Assembly: GCA_019359315.1 (NCBI GenBank)
Contig: JAHHHO010000039.1
Span: 1-51,880 of the forward strand
Length of the DNA stretch: 51,880 nt
Reading direction: 5' to 3'
Origin: Myxacorys californica WJT36-NPBG1
Lineage (GTDB): Bacteria; Cyanobacteriota; Cyanobacteriia; Leptolyngbyales; Leptolyngbyaceae
Part shown: positions 26,719-36,480 of the stretch, piece by piece
Position numbering within the stretch: the stretch's first letter is position 1
How the letters are laid out: every line of letters starts with the position of its first letter
Program-made: the position numbers and the translations under genes
Notes under the pieces: model-generated
What the model was told of the DNA's origin: nothing
Database searches by the model: none
The model's input: only the letters and a program-made list of their open reading frames with translations

Positions 26719-28155
26719 CTAACCTACGCTGCCTTCTAGCTTGAGGCTGAGCAGACGATCTGCCTCAACCGCAAACTCCATCGGCAACTGGTTAAATACA
26801 TCCTTGCAGAAACCGCTAATCATCATCGAGATAGCATCTTCTTGAGAAATGCCCCGTTGAGCAAAGTAGAACAACTGGTCTTCGCCAATTTTAGAGGTGG
26901 AAGCTTCGTGTTCAACCTTGCTTCCGTTGTTTTGCACTTGAATGTAAGGAAAGGTATTGGCTTGGGCATTGTCGCCAATTAGCATCGAGTCACACTGCGA
27001 GTAGTTGCGTGCGCCTGCTGCTTTAGGGCTGATCTTCACTAAGCCGCGATAGCTATTCTTTGAATTTCCCGCCGAAATTCCCTTAGAAATAATCGTGCTG
27101 CGAGTATTCTTGCCAACGTGAACCATTTTGGTTCCAGTATCGGCTTGCTGATAGTGATTCGTCAGAGCCACCGAGTAGAATTCGCCAACCGAATTATCGC
27201 CAGCTAACACACAGCTTGGATATTTCCAGGTAATAGCAGAACCTGTCTCTACTTGAGTCCAAGAGATTTTAGAATTCACGCCTTGGCACAACCCGCGCTT
27301 GGTCACGAAGTTGTAGATGCCACCTTTGCCGTTTTCGTCTCCGGCATACCAGTTCTGCACAGTTGAGTATTTGATATCGGCATTATCTAGCGCCACTAAC
27401 TCTACAACCGCCGCATGAAGCTGGTTAGTGTCATACATTGGAGCGGTACAGCCTTCGAGATAGCTCACTTGGCTGCCTTCTTCGGCCACAATCAACGTCC
27501 GCTCAAACTGACCAGAATCTCCGTTATTGATGCGGAAATAAGTAGACAACTCCATTGGACAAGCGACGCCTTTAGGAATGAACACAAAGGAGCCATCGCT
27601 AAACACTGCCGCATTCAGAGCCGCAAAGAAATTGTCGCCAGCCGGAACAACGCTTCCCAAATACTTCTTCACGAGTTCGGGATGCTCTTTTACCGCTTCC
27701 GAGATTGAGCAGAAGATAACGCCCTTTTCTGCCAGCTTCTCCTTAAACGTAGTTGCGACAGAAACGCTGTCAAAAATCGCATCGACTGCAACGTTGGTCA
27801 AGCGCTTTTGCTCAGACAGAGAAATGCCGAGCTTCTCAAAGGTTTCTAGAAGCTCTGGATCAACTTCGTCCAGGCTCTTTTTCTTCTCTGATACTTTAGG
27901 CGCAGAGTAATAGATGATGTCTTGATAGTTAATCGCTGGATAATCAACTAATGCCCAGGTTGGCTCTACCATCTTGAGCCACTGGCGATAAGCTTTTAGC
28001 CGAAACTGGAGCATCCAGTCTGGCTCTTCTTTCTTGGCAGAAATCAGACGGACGGTGTCTTCACTTAGCCCACGAGGAAGAGTATCGGATTCAATATTGG
28101 TGATGAATCCGTACTTGTAGGGCTGATTGACGAGGCTTTGAACGGTTGCACTCAT
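26719..28155 (-). CDS. sufB: Fe-S cluster assembly protein SufB
   Basis: Main scaffold subunit of SufBC2D. ATG 28155 gives [17 protein letters not shown], as in cyanobacterial homologues; an upstream extension would overlap the regulatory gap. Family features are [33 protein letters not shown] and the late [16 protein letters not shown]. Length is about 478. It lies 49 bases after ftrC and is the first suf gene proper of the operon controlled by SufR. Confidence 0.98.
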   Translation of the reverse strand: MSATVQSLVNQPYKYGFITNIESDTLPRGLSEDTVRLISAKKEEPDWMLQFRLKAYRQWLKMVEPTWALVDYPAINYQDIIYYSAPKVSEKKKSLDEVDPELLETFEKLGISLSEQKRLTNVAVDAIFDSVSVATTFKEKLAEKGVIFCSISEAVKEHPELVKKYLGSVVPAGDNFFAALNAAVFSDGSFVFIPKGVACPMELSTYFRINNGDSGQFERTLIVAEEGSQVSYLEGCTAPMYDTNQLHAAVVELVALDNADIKYSTVQNWYAGDENGKGGIYNFVTKRGLCQGVNSKISWTQVETGSAITWKYPSCVLAGDNSVGEFYSVALTNHYQQADTGTKMVHVGKNTRSTIISKGISAGNSKNSYRGLVKISPKAAGARNYSQCDSMLIGDNAQANTFPYIQVQNNGSKVEHEASTSKIGEDQLFYFAQRGISQEDAISMMISGFCKDVFNQLPMEFAVEADRLLSLKLEGSVG

Positions 28156-28204
28156 GGTTAAAGTAGTGTTCTCAGGTCTAGAGAGGTTTGTCAAAAAGAA
28201 ATGG

Positions 28205-28567
28205 TTAGCTGTGATTGGTGACAGTACGAATTTCGTCGAATCCAATATCTTGCCGTTCACCCGCAAAATCGTTGTCTGGCGTCAAGAACAACATGCAGTG
28301 GCATTCTTTGCGCTCTCGCATTGGTACACAGGGGCAATTCCAGTAAGCGACGGCGACCTCGGCTTCTTTGTCTTCGTAATGCCGACAAGGGCAAAGCGGT
28401 GCGCCTAAGTCATCTTTGTGCTTGGCAAGTCCCTCGATTACGACGGCAGTTACACCCGGATCGACACAAAAATAAGTCCCCGTTCGCTTCGCATACTGCT
28501 CTGAGAAATGCCGCATTGCTTCGAGGCTTTTATCTGATGCTTGCGTAGTTTGATCTTGAGTATTCAT
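28205..28567 (-). CDS. ftrC: Ferredoxin-thioredoxin reductase, catalytic (beta) chain
   Basis: Passes electrons from photoreduced ferredoxin to thioredoxin through a [4Fe-4S] cluster and a redox disulfide. The diagnostic cysteine array CPC-X16-CPC-X8-CHC is intact (C-P-C-R-H-Y ... N-C-P-C ... C-H-C), with an additional early Cys in F-C-V-D-P-G. Length 120 is typical. It is the promoter-proximal gene of the suf operon: SufR operators lie immediately upstream and sufB follows by 49 bases. That places an Fe-S enzyme under the same control as the cluster-assembly machinery. The variable (alpha) chain is not in the window. Confidence 0.96.
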   Translation of the reverse strand: MNTQDQTTQASDKSLEAMRHFSEQYAKRTGTYFCVDPGVTAVVIEGLAKHKDDLGAPLCPCRHYEDKEAEVAVAYWNCPCVPMRERKECHCMLFLTPDNDFAGERQDIGFDEIRTVTNHS

Positions 28568-28609
28568 AAGCCAAAACGACAGTACATCCGATAGATCTTA
28601 TAATTAAAA

Positions 28610-28623
28610 CAACACACTTGTTG
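28610..28623. promoter_or_regulatory. SufR operator 1
   Basis: CAAC-ACACTT-GTTG, an exact CAAC-N6-GTTG match to the published cyanobacterial SufR site. It lies 43 bases upstream of the ftrC start. Confidence 0.75.
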
Positions 28624-28644
28624 CGCAACTTCTATTGTAGAATA

Positions 28645-28670
28645 CTTTGACAACTTAGATGTTGTCAAAG
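28645..28670. promoter_or_regulatory. SufR operator 2, perfect palindrome
   Basis: CTTTGACAAC (28645-28654) and GTTGTCAAAG (28661-28670) form a perfect 10+10 inverted repeat around TTAGAT and contain CAAC-N6-GTTG. On the minus strand TTGACA in the arm, 18 bases, then TATTCT could form a promoter for ftrC-suf. Repressor binding would cover its -35 element. Confidence 0.8.
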
Positions 28671-28846
28671 TCATCTTTTTAGGACGTGGGGAATGTGTAG
28701 GGAAATCCGGTAGATCAAGCTGGATTGCACCAGACACAACAGCGCTATAACTAAAGCACAGTAATTTTTTATCCCACCCCTTTTAGCTACCGTCTTGATC
28801 GCACCGACTTTTGCCAAGTGTTAGCCAGCGTTGTGAGAACACAAGG

Positions 28847-29491
28847 ATGACCCCAATTCAGCAGCAATCCACAAAACAGGACATCCTGCAACACCTTTTG
28901 AAGCAGGGTCAGGCAACGGCCCAAGAGTTGTCGGAGCAGTTGCAGGTCAGTCCGCAAGCCATTCGGCGTCATTTAAAAGATTTGGAAACAGAAGGATTGA
29001 TTTTGCATCAGGTGGTGCAGGCTGGAATGGGGCGTCCCAATTTTGTCTACGAGTTAAGCCGCGTCGGGCGATCGCAGTTTCCCGATCGCTATGATGATTT
29101 CGCTGTTTCGCTACTTGATACGTTGGCAGAAACGGTGAGCCAAGACCAGATGAAAACGATTTTACGAAAACAGTGGGAGCGTAAGGCGATAGAGTATCGC
29201 GATCGTGTCGGCACTGGCTCGCTTGCAGAGCGAGTTGCAAAATTGGTCGAACTGAGAAAGCAAGAAGGCTATATGGCCGAATGCCATCCGGTCGAGTCGG
29301 AAGGTGCGGATCTAAAATATGTTCTGACTGAGTATAACTGCGCGATCTCTCACATTGCAGAGTCGTTTCCGAGCGTTTGCGGCCATGAGCTAGAAATGTT
29401 TGCGTTGGCACTACAAGGATGCACAGTCGAGCGGACGCATTGGCTGGTAGAGGGCGAGCATCGCTGTGGTTATTTAATTCAAGTAAAATAA
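28847..29491 (+). CDS. sufR: Iron-sulfur cluster biosynthesis repressor SufR
   Basis: DeoR/ArsR-like winged-helix repressor that senses Fe-S status. The HTH is at about residues 8-60 (A-T-A-Q-E-L-S-E-Q-L-Q-V-S-P-Q-A-I-R-R-H-L). The C-terminal cysteines follow exactly C-X12-C-X13-C-X14-C, the cluster-binding pattern described for SufR. ATG 28847 gives M-T-P-I-Q-Q-Q-S-T-K-Q-D as in homologues. The gene is divergent from ftrC-suf and shares its operator region, so autoregulation is expected. Confidence 0.96.
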   Translation: MTPIQQQSTKQDILQHLLKQGQATAQELSEQLQVSPQAIRRHLKDLETEGLILHQVVQAGMGRPNFVYELSRVGRSQFPDRYDDFAVSLLDTLAETVSQDQMKTILRKQWERKAIEYRDRVGTGSLAERVAKLVELRKQEGYMAECHPVESEGADLKYVLTEYNCAISHIAESFPSVCGHELEMFALALQGCTVERTHWLVEGEHRCGYLIQVK

Positions 29492-29527
29492 CTGAGTTGG
29501 GTTGTAGATGTCATTCTAATTTTTAGC

Positions 29528-29842
29528 TTGGGCGAGGTCTGGACTGAAGAAATAGAACTTGCTGAGGAAGGGATTGAGCCAGTTGAACCGGTTCTTCCTG
29601 TTAAAAATATCAATGCTTGGCTTGCGCAGCAAAGCTATTCCCCTCTTGAGAATTTGAATCAGTATGTTAATACTGGCAAAGTTATGGGAACCCGTATTTA
29701 TGGCGGTGCATACAATTTCTTAAGGATTTGGGAGTTTATTGAAGTTGTAAAAGCTCAGTCTTGGCAAGAGCCGCAGAATGTTCAGCTACTTATTCAGGAT
29801 GAGCCTGATGAGCGATTCACCTTGTACACCTTGTCTGACTAA
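29528..29842 (+). CDS. Hypothetical protein after sufR
   Basis: A 104-residue frame that starts only at TTG and has no ribosome binding site. It lies in the same frame as sufR, just past its stop codon, and the frame is open back to that stop. Content is acidic at the start (E-E-I-E-L-A-E-E-G-I-E-P-V-E-P-V), then mixed with many aromatic residues. I do not recognise a family. It may lack its true N-terminus or be translated by reinitiation. Confidence 0.4.
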   Translation: MGEVWTEEIELAEEGIEPVEPVLPVKNINAWLAQQSYSPLENLNQYVNTGKVMGTRIYGGAYNFLRIWEFIEVVKAQSWQEPQNVQLLIQDEPDERFTLYTLSD

Positions 29843-29858
29843 TGAAACCTAATTTTTT

Positions 29859-30230
29859 ATGCAGTCTCCAACAGAATTTTTAACTCCTGAAGAATCGGCG
29901 GAAGTGGATAAAGCGCTGTTGACTTCAAAAGACAAATTTGCGACGCGAGTCGCCCTGTATTCGCTACGATCGCTGAAAAAAATCTCCTCCGAATCGGGAC
30001 AAGCGATCGCGAATCTCAACCCGAATCAAATTGAAGATTGGATCTACCAAGACGAGAGTTTGCAGGGCGCGATCGACAACGAGTTCAAACGATTTTTTAC
30101 GCAGCTTGTGATTTCTGCTAACAAACCTTTGACGTTAGCTGCACAGGATAGCGGAATTGCGATCGAAAATCTTACCGTTCCCCAGGTTGTGGCTTGGTTC
30201 GAGAAAGAAGCGAAATCTCGTTTAGGATAA
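29859..30230 (+). CDS. Conserved cyanobacterial hypothetical protein
   Basis: A 123-residue, mostly helical soluble protein. The opening M-Q-S-P-T-E-F-L-T-P-E-E-S-A-E-V-D-K-A-L-L is followed by F-A-T-R-V-A-L-Y-S-L-R-S-L-K-K-I and two similar-looking helix segments, each ending in a W (I-E-D-W-I, V-V-A-W-F). That suggests a duplicated helical unit. I recall similar proteins across cyanobacteria but no function. It lies 16 bases after the previous small frame. A GAAA-loop hairpin (30242-30255) follows. Confidence 0.6.
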   Translation: MQSPTEFLTPEESAEVDKALLTSKDKFATRVALYSLRSLKKISSESGQAIANLNPNQIEDWIYQDESLQGAIDNEFKRFFTQLVISANKPLTLAAQDSGIAIENLTVPQVVAWFEKEAKSRLG

Positions 30231-30261
30231 AATTTCTTCGGACGGCGAAAGCCGTTGCTTT

Positions 30262-30300
30262 AAAAAGAAAAAAGGAGGCGTCGTACTAACACGACTCCCC
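30262..30300 (-). terminator. Minus-strand terminator downstream of gatB
   Basis: On the minus strand a GGGGAGTCGT...ACGACGCCTCC stem-loop (30274-30300) is followed by TTTTTTCTTTTT (30273-30262), a classical terminator facing away from gatB. It lies about 180 bases beyond the gatB stop. The intervening DNA holds a GGGGTGGGGGGAGTAACCCC-type hairpin and nothing I can name. Confidence 0.7.
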
Positions 30301-30482
30301 CTGTCATCAGGGTGCATCTACTTATCACAGTATGCCATCGAAGGGGTGGGGGGAGTAACCCCTTTCCCTCTTCTTCGTCAAAAATACACTGAGTTTTTGC
30401 CAGAAATTCATAAAAATCGGTATTTCCTCGGTAGTAGGGTTTGGCTCACCCTATCCAACGCGGCGCTACTGAATTTCAAGCC

Positions 30483-31988
30483 TCAGGCGTTGAGCTTCTT
30501 TGCCAAAAGCTGGTTGGTCAGCTTCGGATCTGCCCGTCCTCCTGTTTGCTTCATGACTTTTCCCACAAAGAAGCCAAGAAGCTTGGTTTTCCCTGCACGA
30601 TACTGCTCTAACTCGTTGGGATTTTCTGCCAGCACTGCCTCGATCGCGGCTTCGATCGCGCCCGTATCCGAAATTTGGATCAAGCCTTTGCTCTCGACGA
30701 GTTCTTTGGCAGAACCGCCTTTTGCTAGCAGTTCTGGCAGAATGTCTTTCGCAATTTTGTTGCTAATCGTTCCGGCTTCAATCAGACCAATCAGTTCACT
30801 CAGGGATTCTGGCTTGAGCGGAATTTCCGTGATGCTGAGCCGCTCATTGTTAAGATAGGCGCTAATGTCGCCCATAATCCAGTTGGCAGCGAGTTTAGGA
30901 TTCGCTTTTGCGGCAACGGTCGCTTCAAAATAGTCTGCGATCGCACGGTCATCGGTCAGTACTCGCGCATCATACGGTGAAAGCCCCAAGGTTTTCTCAT
31001 AGTAAGGACGCTTCTGATAGGGAAGTTGCGGAAGCTCTGAGCGCCACGTTTCAAGCTGCTGAGGGGACACTTCAATCGGACCCAAGTCAGGTTCTGGAAA
31101 ATAGCGGTAATCGCTCGATCCTTCTTTGACCCGCATTGTGATCGTGCGCTGAGCGCCTTCTTCCCACAACCGAGTTTCTTGCAAAATTCGCTCCCCAGTC
31201 TCGATCGCACGAATTTGTCGATCAATCTCGTAATCGATCGCTTTCTGGATCGCGCTGAACGAGTTCATGTTTTTGATTTCGACCTTCGTGCCGAACTCTT
31301 TCTGCCCAATCGGGCGCACTGAGATATTCACATCGCAGCGCAGCGATCCTTCTTGCATGTTGCCATCGCTCACACCCAAATAGAGCATGATCCGGCGCAA
31401 TTCTTGAGCGTATTCGGCGGCTTCTTGTCCGGTTCGCATATCCGGCTCAGACACGATCTCGACAAGGGGCACCCCAGCGCGATTGTAGTCTACCAAGGAA
31501 TAGGTCGAGCCAGATAAACGGTCACTTCCTCCATGCACCAGTTTCCCGGCATCCTCTTCCATATGGAGGCGAGTAATCCCAATTCGCTTTGTAATTGACT
31601 GACCATTTTCATCGAGCAATGGCTTACCCGTGCTGTCGGTAATTTCGATTTCTAGCCACCCGTGTTCTGCGATCGGCAAATCGAATTGCGAAATCTGATA
31701 ATTTTTTGGTAGATCAGGATAAAAATATTGCTTGCGATCGAACTTACTGTAAGGCGCGATCTGACAGTTAAGCGCCAGCCCTGCTTTTACAGCATACTCC
31801 AGCACCTTTTGATTGAGAACCGGCAGCACTCCCGGCAGTCCCATACAGACCGGATCAATATTAATGTTTGGATCAGCTGTAAATTTCGCAGAGCTATCTG
31901 AGAAGATCTTGGTTTCGGTACTCAACTGACAGTGAGTTTCAAGTCCGATAACAGCTTCGTACTGAGTTTTTGTAATCGCAGTGGTCAT
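30483..31988 (-). CDS. gatB: Asp-tRNA(Asn)/Glu-tRNA(Gln) amidotransferase subunit B
   Basis: tRNA-binding, kinase-active subunit of GatCAB, which makes Gln-tRNA(Gln) and Asn-tRNA(Asn). Typical blocks: [48 protein letters not shown], and the C-terminal helical YqeY-like tail. ATG 31988 gives 501 residues, the family norm; an extension further upstream would run into heptamer repeats. gatA and gatC are not adjacent, as is common in cyanobacteria. Confidence 0.97.
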   Translation of the reverse strand: MTTAITKTQYEAVIGLETHCQLSTETKIFSDSSAKFTADPNINIDPVCMGLPGVLPVLNQKVLEYAVKAGLALNCQIAPYSKFDRKQYFYPDLPKNYQISQFDLPIAEHGWLEIEITDSTGKPLLDENGQSITKRIGITRLHMEEDAGKLVHGGSDRLSGSTYSLVDYNRAGVPLVEIVSEPDMRTGQEAAEYAQELRRIMLYLGVSDGNMQEGSLRCDVNISVRPIGQKEFGTKVEIKNMNSFSAIQKAIDYEIDRQIRAIETGERILQETRLWEEGAQRTITMRVKEGSSDYRYFPEPDLGPIEVSPQQLETWRSELPQLPYQKRPYYEKTLGLSPYDARVLTDDRAIADYFEATVAAKANPKLAANWIMGDISAYLNNERLSITEIPLKPESLSELIGLIEAGTISNKIAKDILPELLAKGGSAKELVESKGLIQISDTGAIEAAIEAVLAENPNELEQYRAGKTKLLGFFVGKVMKQTGGRADPKLTNQLLAKKLNA

Positions 31989-32027
31989 AGATTCATTGCA
32001 TCTGCAAAGTCTGGCTCTATTGTACAG

Positions 32028-32055
32028 GGATGAAGGATGAGGGATGAAGGATGAA
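32028..32055. repeat. Heptanucleotide tandem repeat (GGATGAA) x4
   Basis: Four contiguous heptamers, GGATGAA, GGATGAG, GGATGAA, GGATGAA, with further degenerate copies to 32087. Such short tandem heptamers are common in filamentous cyanobacteria. The reverse-complement pattern (CCTCATC) recurs at about 34319-34338, at the 3' end of the small gene there. Confidence 0.8.
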
Positions 32056-32166
32056 AGCCGAACCTTTGCAGGAGATGAGGGATGAATCCTTCTAAAAATC
32101 AAAGCACCATCACTAAAAATGTGCGTAAGATTGGAATGTCTCCATCCCAGTGAGAAGTAGAGATCA

Positions 32167-34056
32167 ATGCTTGTTTGCTCTCAGTGTCAGTCTGAAAATC
32201 CAGACGCTCACGAATTCTGTCAGGTGTGCGGAATGTCTCTCACGGAAAAATCCTGTCCAGGTTGTGATGCTTTGGTACTGCTTGCTGCTGAAAGATGTTC
32301 TCAGTGCGGTACTGTAACGGGAACGATCTTGTTAGCAATTTGTGATATTCATCCTCTCAAAGCAACTGCAGTTAGCGATTGTCGCAACCCTGAAGGAACC
32401 AAAAAAGATTCGGCAGCATTGAAGTATTTAGATCCTGCCTGTCGATATCAGATTTTGTCAGCGTTTCAAGAAACTGACCTAGGCAGCGAATGCCTGGTAT
32501 TGGATACTCAGCCCCTCCAGCCACCTTTTTTTGACGAGTCTCAACCCTTGTCCGAACTTGCTAGTCCCTATCTTCATTTACCTGAATTGCATCAGGTACT
32601 GCCTGCGGTATATGACGCTTGGCAGCAGAGCGATTCTTCTGGAGTTGTCAGCGGAGCTAACATTTTGCTGCTAGAAGAGCGATCGCACCTGCTGCAACTC
32701 ACAGACTTCATGACCCAAAACAACGACACTGTACCCATGCTGCAAATCTTGCACTGGTTCTACGAAATGGTAGACCTGTGGGAAATGCTAGATCCGTGGC
32801 GAATGCGGCAAAGTCTTTTAGAGTTGCCCAATCTTCGGTTGGATGAAGATCAGGTACTGTGTTTACAGCGATTGTATCCTGACCCTCCGAGCGAACTGAC
32901 GTTGAGAAACTTGGGTACAATTTGGCAGTTACTGCTAGCCCGTCTGTCTCAAACTCAATCGGCTGATCTGCATTTACTGATTGCAGATGTTTTAGTAGAG
33001 GCAGTCGTGACGGTTGAAGACCTGCGATCGCGGCTCAGAACGCTTGCCCAAGAGTTTCAAGATACTCCCCCTCCGGCCATCACCATGTCTGAATCTATGT
33101 CTGAGTTACCTCCGAATTCTGAACCCGCCTCTTCATTAGAGGCGACAACCGAACCGATAGACGCCGCAGTTGACGCGGACGACTTGCCCACCGTCGTTTT
33201 GCCGATGCAGCTATTCAGCCTAGATGATGCTGGACGAACAGATATTGGACGGCAGCGCGATCACAACGAAGATTGCTTTAGCATTGATACGCAAGTCGCA
33301 AAAACTCATTTATCTTCTGGTAAAGCGGTACGAGCGCGGGGCTTGTATGTGCTGTGTGATGGTATGGGCGGACATGCAAGTGGCGAAGTGGCAAGTCAGT
33401 TAGCCGCAGATACGTTACGCAGCTATTTTCAGCAGTATTGGCAACAGGCCGCAGAGACTGGAGCAGATGCCAAGCTGCCGCCCGCAGACGTCATTCGGGA
33501 GGCGATCCAGCGTGCGAACAAAGCAATCTATGATGTGAATCAAACCAATGCCCGGTCGGGAAGCGGCAGAATGGGAACGACAATGGTGCTGCTGCTGTTG
33601 CAAGATACGGAAATTGCGATCGCGCATGTGGGTGATAGTCGTCTTTACCGCTATACGCGCAAGCGTGGCTTAGAGCAACTCACACTCGATCACGAAGTAG
33701 GGCAGCGTGAAATTCTGCGCGGGGTTGAACCTGAAATTGCCTATAGTCGTCCAGATGCGTATCAGCTAACGCAAGCGTTGGGACCGAGAGACGAACACTT
33801 CATTCACCCAGACGTGCAGTATTTTGAGATTAACGAAGATGCGGTGATTATTCTAGCATCGGATGGACTAACCGATAACAATCTACTGGAACAGAATTGG
33901 CAAACCCACATTGATCCGCTGGTGAGTTCGCAGACCAATTTAGATCAAGGCGTGAGTAAGCTGATTGATTTAGCCAATCAGCTCAATGGGCACGATAACA
34001 TCACCGCGATCGCGATTCGAGCCAAAGTACGCCCTAATTTAGGACACTTGCGCTAA
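32167..34056 (+). CDS. PP2C-type protein phosphatase with N-terminal double zinc ribbon
   Basis: Metal-dependent Ser/Thr phosphatase. Two zinc-ribbon units open the protein (Cys 4/7/18/21 and 30/33/44/47). A middle region (about 55-340) of unknown fold follows, ending in a Pro/Ser/Glu-rich linker. The PP2C domain (about 350-625) shows [28 protein letters not shown] and A-S-D-G-L-T-D-N, retaining the metal-binding aspartates. No kinase gene is adjacent. The zinc ribbons and linker suggest a soluble, partner-recruiting enzyme; targets are unknown. Confidence 0.9.
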   Translation: MLVCSQCQSENPDAHEFCQVCGMSLTEKSCPGCDALVLLAAERCSQCGTVTGTILLAICDIHPLKATAVSDCRNPEGTKKDSAALKYLDPACRYQILSAFQETDLGSECLVLDTQPLQPPFFDESQPLSELASPYLHLPELHQVLPAVYDAWQQSDSSGVVSGANILLLEERSHLLQLTDFMTQNNDTVPMLQILHWFYEMVDLWEMLDPWRMRQSLLELPNLRLDEDQVLCLQRLYPDPPSELTLRNLGTIWQLLLARLSQTQSADLHLLIADVLVEAVVTVEDLRSRLRTLAQEFQDTPPPAITMSESMSELPPNSEPASSLEATTEPIDAAVDADDLPTVVLPMQLFSLDDAGRTDIGRQRDHNEDCFSIDTQVAKTHLSSGKAVRARGLYVLCDGMGGHASGEVASQLAADTLRSYFQQYWQQAAETGADAKLPPADVIREAIQRANKAIYDVNQTNARSGSGRMGTTMVLLLLQDTEIAIAHVGDSRLYRYTRKRGLEQLTLDHEVGQREILRGVEPEIAYSRPDAYQLTQALGPRDEHFIHPDVQYFEINEDAVIILASDGLTDNNLLEQNWQTHIDPLVSSQTNLDQGVSKLIDLANQLNGHDNITAIAIRAKVRPNLGHLR

Positions 34057-34322
34057 CTTAAAGCGCAAGAATTCTGAAATAGCATCACTCATATCTTGAA
34101 GGTGAGATTTGGCTGTCCAGCGCGATCGCCGTAATTCAGCACCCTGACGTTAGTAGATCATTCTTGACTACCAAAAGCTTCTTGAGTAAGCTTCCTGTCT
34201 ATAAAGCAGCGTTACAGGATTAGTCCAAGACTACGGTTTGTCAATTGCAAATTGTCCAATGGTGACGTGAAGATGACTTCAATGCTTTACAAGAAGCACT
34301 TTAAAGGCTCTTGTTTCATCCC

Positions 34323-34547
34323 TCATCCCTCGTCTTCTTCCCACGTATCAACAGCAAGTAAAGCGCTTACTGGATCTTTCATTGAGAATTCAAACGAAAG
34401 CAATTCTTGCTTCCAATACGCCCACTCATCTCCGTAAAGGAGTGCAATCTTCCACAAACCATCGGTAGATTTTATCAGTTTAGAATCAACAAGTTTTTGA
34501 ACTTGACGCTGCAATTTCTCCATTGGGTGTGCGACCTGTTGGCTCAT
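34323..34547 (-). CDS. Small hypothetical protein
   Basis: A 74-residue frame with ATG 34547 and AAGGAAT upstream, a convincing start. The product is amphipathic: M-S-Q-Q-V-A-H-P-M-E-K-L-Q-R-Q-V-Q-K, then D-G-L-W-K-I-A-L-L-Y-G-D-E-W-A-Y-W, ending W-E-E-D-E-G. The last codons coincide with a CCTCATC heptamer repeat, so the C-terminus may be repeat-derived. No family recognised. The 34057-34322 and 34548-34845 gaps on either side show no other supported gene. Confidence 0.55.
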   Translation of the reverse strand: MSQQVAHPMEKLQRQVQKLVDSKLIKSTDGLWKIALLYGDEWAYWKQELLSFEFSMKDPVSALLAVDTWEEDEG

Positions 34548-34845
34548 ACGATTCCTTGATTCCTTTTTTAAGAATTAAATTGTTGAAGTTTCTAAATGTG
34601 GGCATCTTGGTGATAGCATCGCAACGTGTATCGTGGCTATCCAAGACCTTACAACTTCTAATGGTATCGTACTTTCTTACTGTTGTGGCAATTAATATTT
34701 CTGCCTATAGTCTAATTTTTTTGCCTGTAGTTATGCTCAAAACTATCCGCAACATCTGGAAGAACTTCAGCGTTACAGGAGCTTGGTTGAAACGAAAGCA
34801 TCTTCATGTTGGGACGAAGATACTCCTCTAACCATCAGTGCAATC

Positions 34846-36480
34846 CTACGTTGTCAGCACTGTCTTTGCTTGGTGCTGTAAAAACAGCCCATACTCCAAT
34901 CCTTCGACTACTGCTTGGTAAGACGCTTCCAGAATATTGCATGATACTCCAACGGTTCGCCAGCGCTGAAAGCCATTGCTCGACTCAATCAACACGCGAG
35001 TATTAGCTGATGTTCCGGCAGCGCCATCTAAAATTCGGACTTTATAATCGGTGAGATGGAACGCTTGAATTTCTGGGTAGAACGTTACGAGCGCTTTCCG
35101 CAACGCTGCATCGAGAGCAGAGACCGGACCGTTTCCTTCCGCCGCTTCAAGAATGTTGTTTCCATTCACTCTAACTTTCACCGTTGCCAGCGACTGGCTG
35201 CGCCAATCTCCCACTGAACACACGGGCAGTGGAATTCCGGGCAGCATATCATAGTGCACCTGAAATCCTTTGACCTCGAATGGGGAATGCCGTTGTCCTA
35301 ATGCCTCACGCATCAGTAATTCAAAGCTCGCTTCTGCCGCTTCAAATTGATAGCCTTCGTGTTCTAAATGCTTCAGCCGCTCTAAAATTTGGCGGCAGGC
35401 AGGATTGTTCTTATCGAGGTCAATGCCTAGCGATCGCGCTTTCGCTAAGACATTGCTCATGCCCGCTTGCTCAGAAATCACAATCCGCCGACCATTGCCC
35501 ACTAATTCTGGTGCAATGTGTTCATACGTAATCGGGTTTCGCTCGACCGCGCTGACGTGTAATCCGCCTTTGTGAGCGAAAGCAGATAATCCGACAAAAG
35601 CCGCATGATCATCAGGGGCAAGGTTGGCAACTTCGCTCACAAATCGACTGGTTGCTGTCAAGTGCGCAAGCTGTGCGGGCGCTAAGCAGTCATAGCCTAA
35701 TTTAAGCTGCAAATTGGGAATGAGCGAACAGAGATTGGCATTGCCGCAGCGCTCGCCATAGCCGTTGATTGTTCCTTGCACCATTCGCGCCCCGGCTTGT
35801 ACCCCTGCGATCGCATTTGCAACCGCAAGTTCTCCATCGTTGTGAGTGTGGATGCCGAATTGAGCGGCAGGAAGATATTCTAGAACCGCCTGAATAATTT
35901 GAGCGATTTCGTGGGGCAACGTTCCGCCATTCGTGTCACATAGGGTTAGCCACTCCGCTCCAGCATCATGAGCGGCTTTCAGCGTTTCTAATGCATAGGT
36001 TGGATTGTATTTAAACCCATCAAACCAGTGTTCGGCATCGTATACCACTCGTCGATCGTGACTGCGTAGATACGAAATCGTATCTCGAATCATGGCTAGG
36101 TTTTCGTCTAGCGAGGTTTTGAGTCCCTCTGTGACTTGTAAATCCCAAGACTTACCGACGATTGTCACCCACCGAGTCCCGGCAGCGAGGATGGGTTGCA
36201 GCATTGGATCGGTTGCCGCCGTTTTACCAGGGCGACGAGTAAAGCAAAAGGCAACAACCTCTGCTTGGCTGAGCGGTTCTTCTTTCAGTTGCCAGAAGAA
36301 CTGCACATCTTTCGGATTTGCACCGGGCCATCCTCCCTCAATGAAGGGCACACCCAATTGATCTAATTGCCGCGCAATCCGCAGCTTGTCTGAAATAGAT
36401 AGCGTCAAGCCTTCGCGCTGAGCGCCATCACGCAAGGTGGTGTCGTAGATGCAGATCTGGTGAGTCGATTGGGCAGTCAT
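34846..36480 (-). CDS. cimA: Citramalate synthase
   Basis: Condenses pyruvate with acetyl-CoA to (R)-citramalate, the threonine-independent entry to isoleucine. DRE-TIM family motifs: Y-D-T-T-L-R-D-G-A-Q-R-E-G near the start, G-I-H-T-H-N-D-G-E-L-A-V-A-N, G-T-I-N-G-Y-G-E-R-C-G-N, and a C-terminal LeuA-like regulatory domain. The total of 544 residues and the V-P-F-I-E-G-G-W-P-G-A-N-P-K-D segment mark the CimA (TIGR00977) type rather than LeuA. Its product can be processed by LeuCD, whose large subunit is in this window. Confidence 0.93.
   Translation of the reverse strand: MTAQSTHQICIYDTTLRDGAQREGLTLSISDKLRIARQLDQLGVPFIEGGWPGANPKDVQFFWQLKEEPLSQAEVVAFCFTRRPGKTAATDPMLQPILAAGTRWVTIVGKSWDLQVTEGLKTSLDENLAMIRDTISYLRSHDRRVVYDAEHWFDGFKYNPTYALETLKAAHDAGAEWLTLCDTNGGTLPHEIAQIIQAVLEYLPAAQFGIHTHNDGELAVANAIAGVQAGARMVQGTINGYGERCGNANLCSLIPNLQLKLGYDCLAPAQLAHLTATSRFVSEVANLAPDDHAAFVGLSAFAHKGGLHVSAVERNPITYEHIAPELVGNGRRIVISEQAGMSNVLAKARSLGIDLDKNNPACRQILERLKHLEHEGYQFEAAEASFELLMREALGQRHSPFEVKGFQVHYDMLPGIPLPVCSVGDWRSQSLATVKVRVNGNNILEAAEGNGPVSALDAALRKALVTFYPEIQAFHLTDYKVRILDGAAGTSANTRVLIESSNGFQRWRTVGVSCNILEASYQAVVEGLEYGLFLQHQAKTVLTT

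Noticed and set aside
34523-34831. A plus-strand hydrophobic frame of 102 codons
   Set aside because: TTG start, no ribosome binding site, and overlap with the convincing start of the minus-strand small gene at 34547.
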